Of a stretch of DNA of 16,416 nucleotides, positions 14,242-16,416 are shown piece after piece (position 1 is the first letter of the stretch; each line of letters begins with the position of its first letter). The notes under the pieces were generated by a model. The model ran no database searches. It was given only the letters and a program-made list of their open reading frames with translations, and was not told where the DNA came from. The position numbers were made by a program, and so were the translations under genes. The stretch comes from an uncultured Arcobacter sp. (GTDB lineage: Bacteria > Campylobacterota > Campylobacteria > Campylobacterales > Arcobacteraceae): positions 1-16,416 of the forward strand of contig CALMBI010000167.1 in the NCBI GenBank assembly GCA_937860115.1, read 5' to 3'.

Positions 14242-15264
14242 TTATGCTTTATTTTTACTTTTTGGATATTGCATCGTTACACAGTGTAAACTTCCGTGTT
14301 GTCTTATAAGTGTAGAACAATCTATCCCTATAATATCTCTTTTTGGAAATGCTTTTTTAAATATATCAAGTGCTTTTTCATCATTTTTATCTTTATATGT
14401 TGGTACTAAAACTGCTCCATTGATTATTAAAAAATTTGCATATGTTGCTGGAAGTTTATCCTCACCATCATATTTTGCTTCAATATGAGGAAGTTCAATC
14501 AAATTGTATTTTTTTCCTTGAGCATTTGTAAAAGTTCCCAGTTCTTTTTCCATTAATTTTAATTGCTCATAATTTGAATCGGTTGGATCATCACATCCTT
14601 GATACATAATCGTATCATTTGATATAAGCCTAGCAATCGTATCGATATGACTATCTGTATCATCACCTTCTAAAGCACCACTATTAAGCCATAAAACTTT
14701 AATAGCACCAAAATAATCTTTTAGTTTTTGCTCTATTTGTCTTTGTGAAAATCTTGGATTTCGATTTTTTTCCATCAAACACTCAGTTGTAGTAAGCACA
14801 ACACCCTCTCCATCACTCTCTATACTTCCACCCTCTAAGACAAAAGGTATAGATTGGTGCATATAAGCTTTAAGAATACCTTTAAGTTTTAGCTGCATTG
14901 TGATTTTATTATCTTTCTCATAAGCAAACTTTTTCCCCCATGCATTGTATTTGAAATCAAGCACAGTTGAAAAACCATTTACCTCAACCGTAATCCCACC
15001 AAAGTCCCTACTCCAAGTATCATCACTATCGATTTTTACAAATATTAAATTTTTATCATTTGGAAAAAGTGATTTTACATACTCTAAATTTTTAGCAACT
15101 ATCAAACACTTTTGATATTTTCGCACAGCATTTGCAATATTGACAAAATTTTCAATGGCATCATCAAGATACTCTTTCCAATCTGTCTGCTCATGCGGAA
15201 AAGTCAATTGAACAAACTCTTGTGGTTCCCATTCTGCTGGTAATCGTAGACTCTTATTATCCAT
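14242..15264 (-). CDS. aguA: Agmatine deiminase
   Basis: AguA converts agmatine to N-carbamoylputrescine and ammonia. The 340-aa protein, counted from the ATG at 15264, belongs to the PAD_porph guanidine-modifying family. It carries WSRDFGG (84-90), LEGGSIESDGEG (143-154), DTDSHIDTIARL with His206 (202-213), and the C-terminal catalytic Cys328 in GSLHCVTMQ. A TTG two codons upstream exists, but GAGGAG is 7 bases from the ATG and only 2 from the TTG. The SD is formed from the last codons of queE, whose stop is 2 bases away. No arginine decarboxylase, the usual agmatine source, is in the window. Confidence 0.94.
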   Translation of the reverse strand: MDNKSLRLPAEWEPQEFVQLTFPHEQTDWKEYLDDAIENFVNIANAVRKYQKCLIVAKNLEYVKSLFPNDKNLIFVKIDSDDTWSRDFGGITVEVNGFSTVLDFKYNAWGKKFAYEKDNKITMQLKLKGILKAYMHQSIPFVLEGGSIESDGEGVVLTTTECLMEKNRNPRFSQRQIEQKLKDYFGAIKVLWLNSGALEGDDTDSHIDTIARLISNDTIMYQGCDDPTDSNYEQLKLMEKELGTFTNAQGKKYNLIELPHIEAKYDGEDKLPATYANFLIINGAVLVPTYKDKNDEKALDIFKKAFPKRDIIGIDCSTLIRQHGSLHCVTMQYPKSKNKA

Positions 15265-15266
15265 AA

Positions 15267-16019
15267 TCAAACTCCTCTTTTATTATTCCAAACTCTAATA
15301 TGCAATCTATCTGAATATTTAAACCCTTTTTTGATAGCAAATTCTATTACACTCAAACTATTTTTATCTATCATTTCTGCTGTATCTCCAAGTGGCATAA
15401 GATACACTTCACAAGGTGGAATTTGGGTTAAAATTTTCTCTATCTCCAAAGATGCTTGTGATAAAAAATCACTACTTACTACAAATTTCAAGTAGCTCTC
15501 TTTTACAAAATTTATGATATTTGTAAGAGTTCGTACATTTACCCTTTTTTCTAAACTCTCACCACTATTACTTAGCTTGACACTCATTGAAAAAAGTATC
15601 TTTTTTTGCCATTCTTCATCTAAATCAATATTGATTGAACCATTTGTTTCAATTGTGAGCTGATACCCAGCATCAATATAGTGCTTCATAAACTTCTGAA
15701 ATTCACTATCTTTCCAATATAAAAGTGGCTCTCCACCTGTGAGAACTATATCTACTTTATAATTAGGGATAAGTTTATTTACCTCATCGATAAGTTTTTC
15801 TGCCGTGTCATATTTTTGCCACTCATCTCTAAAAGCAATATCACTTGCATGAAAACTATCACAACTACATTTTTTTATTCCACTTGGTGTTTCATACTCA
15901 ACTTCAAACCCAGCACAAGTCATATTGCATTTACCAAATCTGACAAATACACTCGGAGTTCCTACTTTTTTCCCTTCACCTTGAATAGTTGGGCCAAAAA
16001 TTTCATTCACTTCAAGCAT
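15267..16019 (-). CDS. queE: 7-carboxy-7-deazaguanine synthase (radical SAM), atypical cluster loop
   Basis: QueE uses S-adenosylmethionine and a 4Fe-4S cluster to contract 6-carboxytetrahydropterin to 7-carboxy-7-deazaguanine, a precursor of queuosine in tRNA. From the ATG at 16019 the protein has 250 aa and starts MLEVNEIFGPTIQGEG, matching the family N-terminus. Other motifs are FVRFGKC (25-31), GGEP (95-98) and IETNGSI. The cysteines are C31, C35, C51 and C53, so the cluster loop is CX3CX17C or CX3CX15C instead of the usual CX3CX2C. The ATG overlaps the queD stop by 8 bases. A TTG 30 bases upstream has a TGGAG SD and cannot be wholly excluded. Confidence 0.9.
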   Translation of the reverse strand: MLEVNEIFGPTIQGEGKKVGTPSVFVRFGKCNMTCAGFEVEYETPSGIKKCSCDSFHASDIAFRDEWQKYDTAEKLIDEVNKLIPNYKVDIVLTGGEPLLYWKDSEFQKFMKHYIDAGYQLTIETNGSINIDLDEEWQKKILFSMSVKLSNSGESLEKRVNVRTLTNIINFVKESYLKFVVSSDFLSQASLEIEKILTQIPPCEVYLMPLGDTAEMIDKNSLSVIEFAIKKGFKYSDRLHIRVWNNKRGV

Positions 16020-16416
16020 AAACTGTACTTCTACTTTTTGGTGTTTCAAAATACTCCAAATGGGATACTTTTACCCCAATTTTTGCCATTTTTTCTCTTA
16101 CTATCTCTAAAAGCCATGCTGAGAGATTCTCACTTGTAGGAACAAAATCAACGATAATATATCCCTCATAAAGTTCTTTAATATGTTGTGGTTCATTTTG
16201 TATCATATTTAAATCAGGGATTTTATACCCTTGATCCATTTTATGAAAATCTTTTTTATTTTTGAAGTGTGGGAGAAGTGTTTCAAAAAGAGGATCATTG
16301 ATATCGATGATAAATTTATGATCGATCACATCATCGATAAATTTTTTAAACCAATTGAGATGTTTAAAATCAGTTACCATACCGTTATGCAACTCATCAC
16401 TTTCAAGATGGACAAT
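16012..16416 (-). CDS. queD: 6-carboxytetrahydropterin synthase (QueD), 5' part outside window
   Basis: QueD turns 7,8-dihydroneopterin triphosphate into 6-carboxytetrahydropterin, the substrate of QueE encoded next to it. The frame is open to the right edge of the window, so the N-terminus with the zinc-binding histidines is missing; 134 C-terminal residues are visible. They include NGMVTDFKHL, the catalytic Asp-His pair in VIDHKF (fragment residues 32-33), PTSENLSAWL with the conserved Glu96, and a C-terminal FETPKS segment. Between DH and PTSEN there are about 59 residues, against about 11 in E. coli QueD, so this is a long-insert version. Apparent starts inside the window are internal codons, not the real start. 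Confidence 0.87.
   Translation of the reverse strand: MVHLESDELHNGMVTDFKHLNWFKKFIDDVIDHKFIIDINDPLFETLLPHFKNKKDFHKMDQGYKIPDLNMIQNEPQHIKELYEGYIIVDFVPTSENLSAWLLEIVREKMAKIGVKVSHLEYFETPKSRSTVYA

Noticed and set aside
16020..16049. Longer QueE beginning at TTG 16049
   Set aside because: A TGGAG lies upstream, but the extra ten residues precede the conserved N-terminus and would deepen the overlap with queD. The ATG at 16019 fits the family better. Kept only as an alternative.
1..16416. Mobile element, CRISPR array, phage or defence island
   Set aside because: No transposase, integrase, direct-repeat array or abrupt change in base composition was found. All genes are full-length housekeeping or housekeeping-linked, apart from the edge-cut queD.

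Overview
This is AT-rich chromosomal core DNA, roughly one third GC by eye. It most likely comes from a member of the Campylobacterota (formerly Epsilonproteobacteria), of the Sulfurimonas/Arcobacter/Sulfurospirillum kind. The gene order pheS-pheT-aroA-ispH beside a divergent HIT gene, and hslV-hslU next to rplI, match what I recall of Campylobacter and relatives. The HslV N-terminus (MFDATTI), the HQxKQPLN H-box of a kinase and the wide QueE cluster loop point the same way. No mobile element, CRISPR array, phage gene or long repeat is visible. Every stretch outside a gene is shorter than about 140 bases.

Layout from left to right. Positions 7-83 hold a tRNA-Met(CAU) on the minus strand with its own likely promoter, behind a terminator at 134-159. 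Positions 175-9464 hold nine tightly packed minus-strand genes, read in transcription order as pheS, pheT, aroA, ispH, a sensor-less histidine kinase, a ferredoxin-thioredoxin-reductase-like/rhodanese fusion, rplI, hslV and hslU. The gaps run from a 4-base overlap to 22 bases, so this looks like one transcript of about 9.3 kb starting near 9500. A 111-base divergent promoter region separates it from the only plus-strand gene, a HIT-family nucleotide hydrolase (9576-9902). That gene converges on accA across a strong bidirectional terminator (9920-9950).

Positions 9972-16416 hold a second minus-strand run, in transcription order queD (cut by the window edge), queE, agmatine deiminase, N-carbamoylputrescine amidase, fabG, acpP, fabF and accA. 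It brings together queuosine precursor synthesis, conversion of agmatine to putrescine, and the core of fatty-acid synthesis. acpP has its own extended -10 promoter. A hairpin in the 135-base acpP-fabF spacer may adjust the ratio of carrier protein to downstream enzymes.

Most genes are ordinary housekeeping genes. The parts worth a second look are the kinase plus FTR/rhodanese pair embedded between ispH and rplI, the eroded editing domain of PheT, the HslV propeptide read from a TTG start, the enlarged Fe-S loop of QueE and the long insertion in QueD. I see no clearly new multi-gene system. The kinase/FTR-rhodanese pair is the closest candidate, as a possible thiol or Fe-S redox module.
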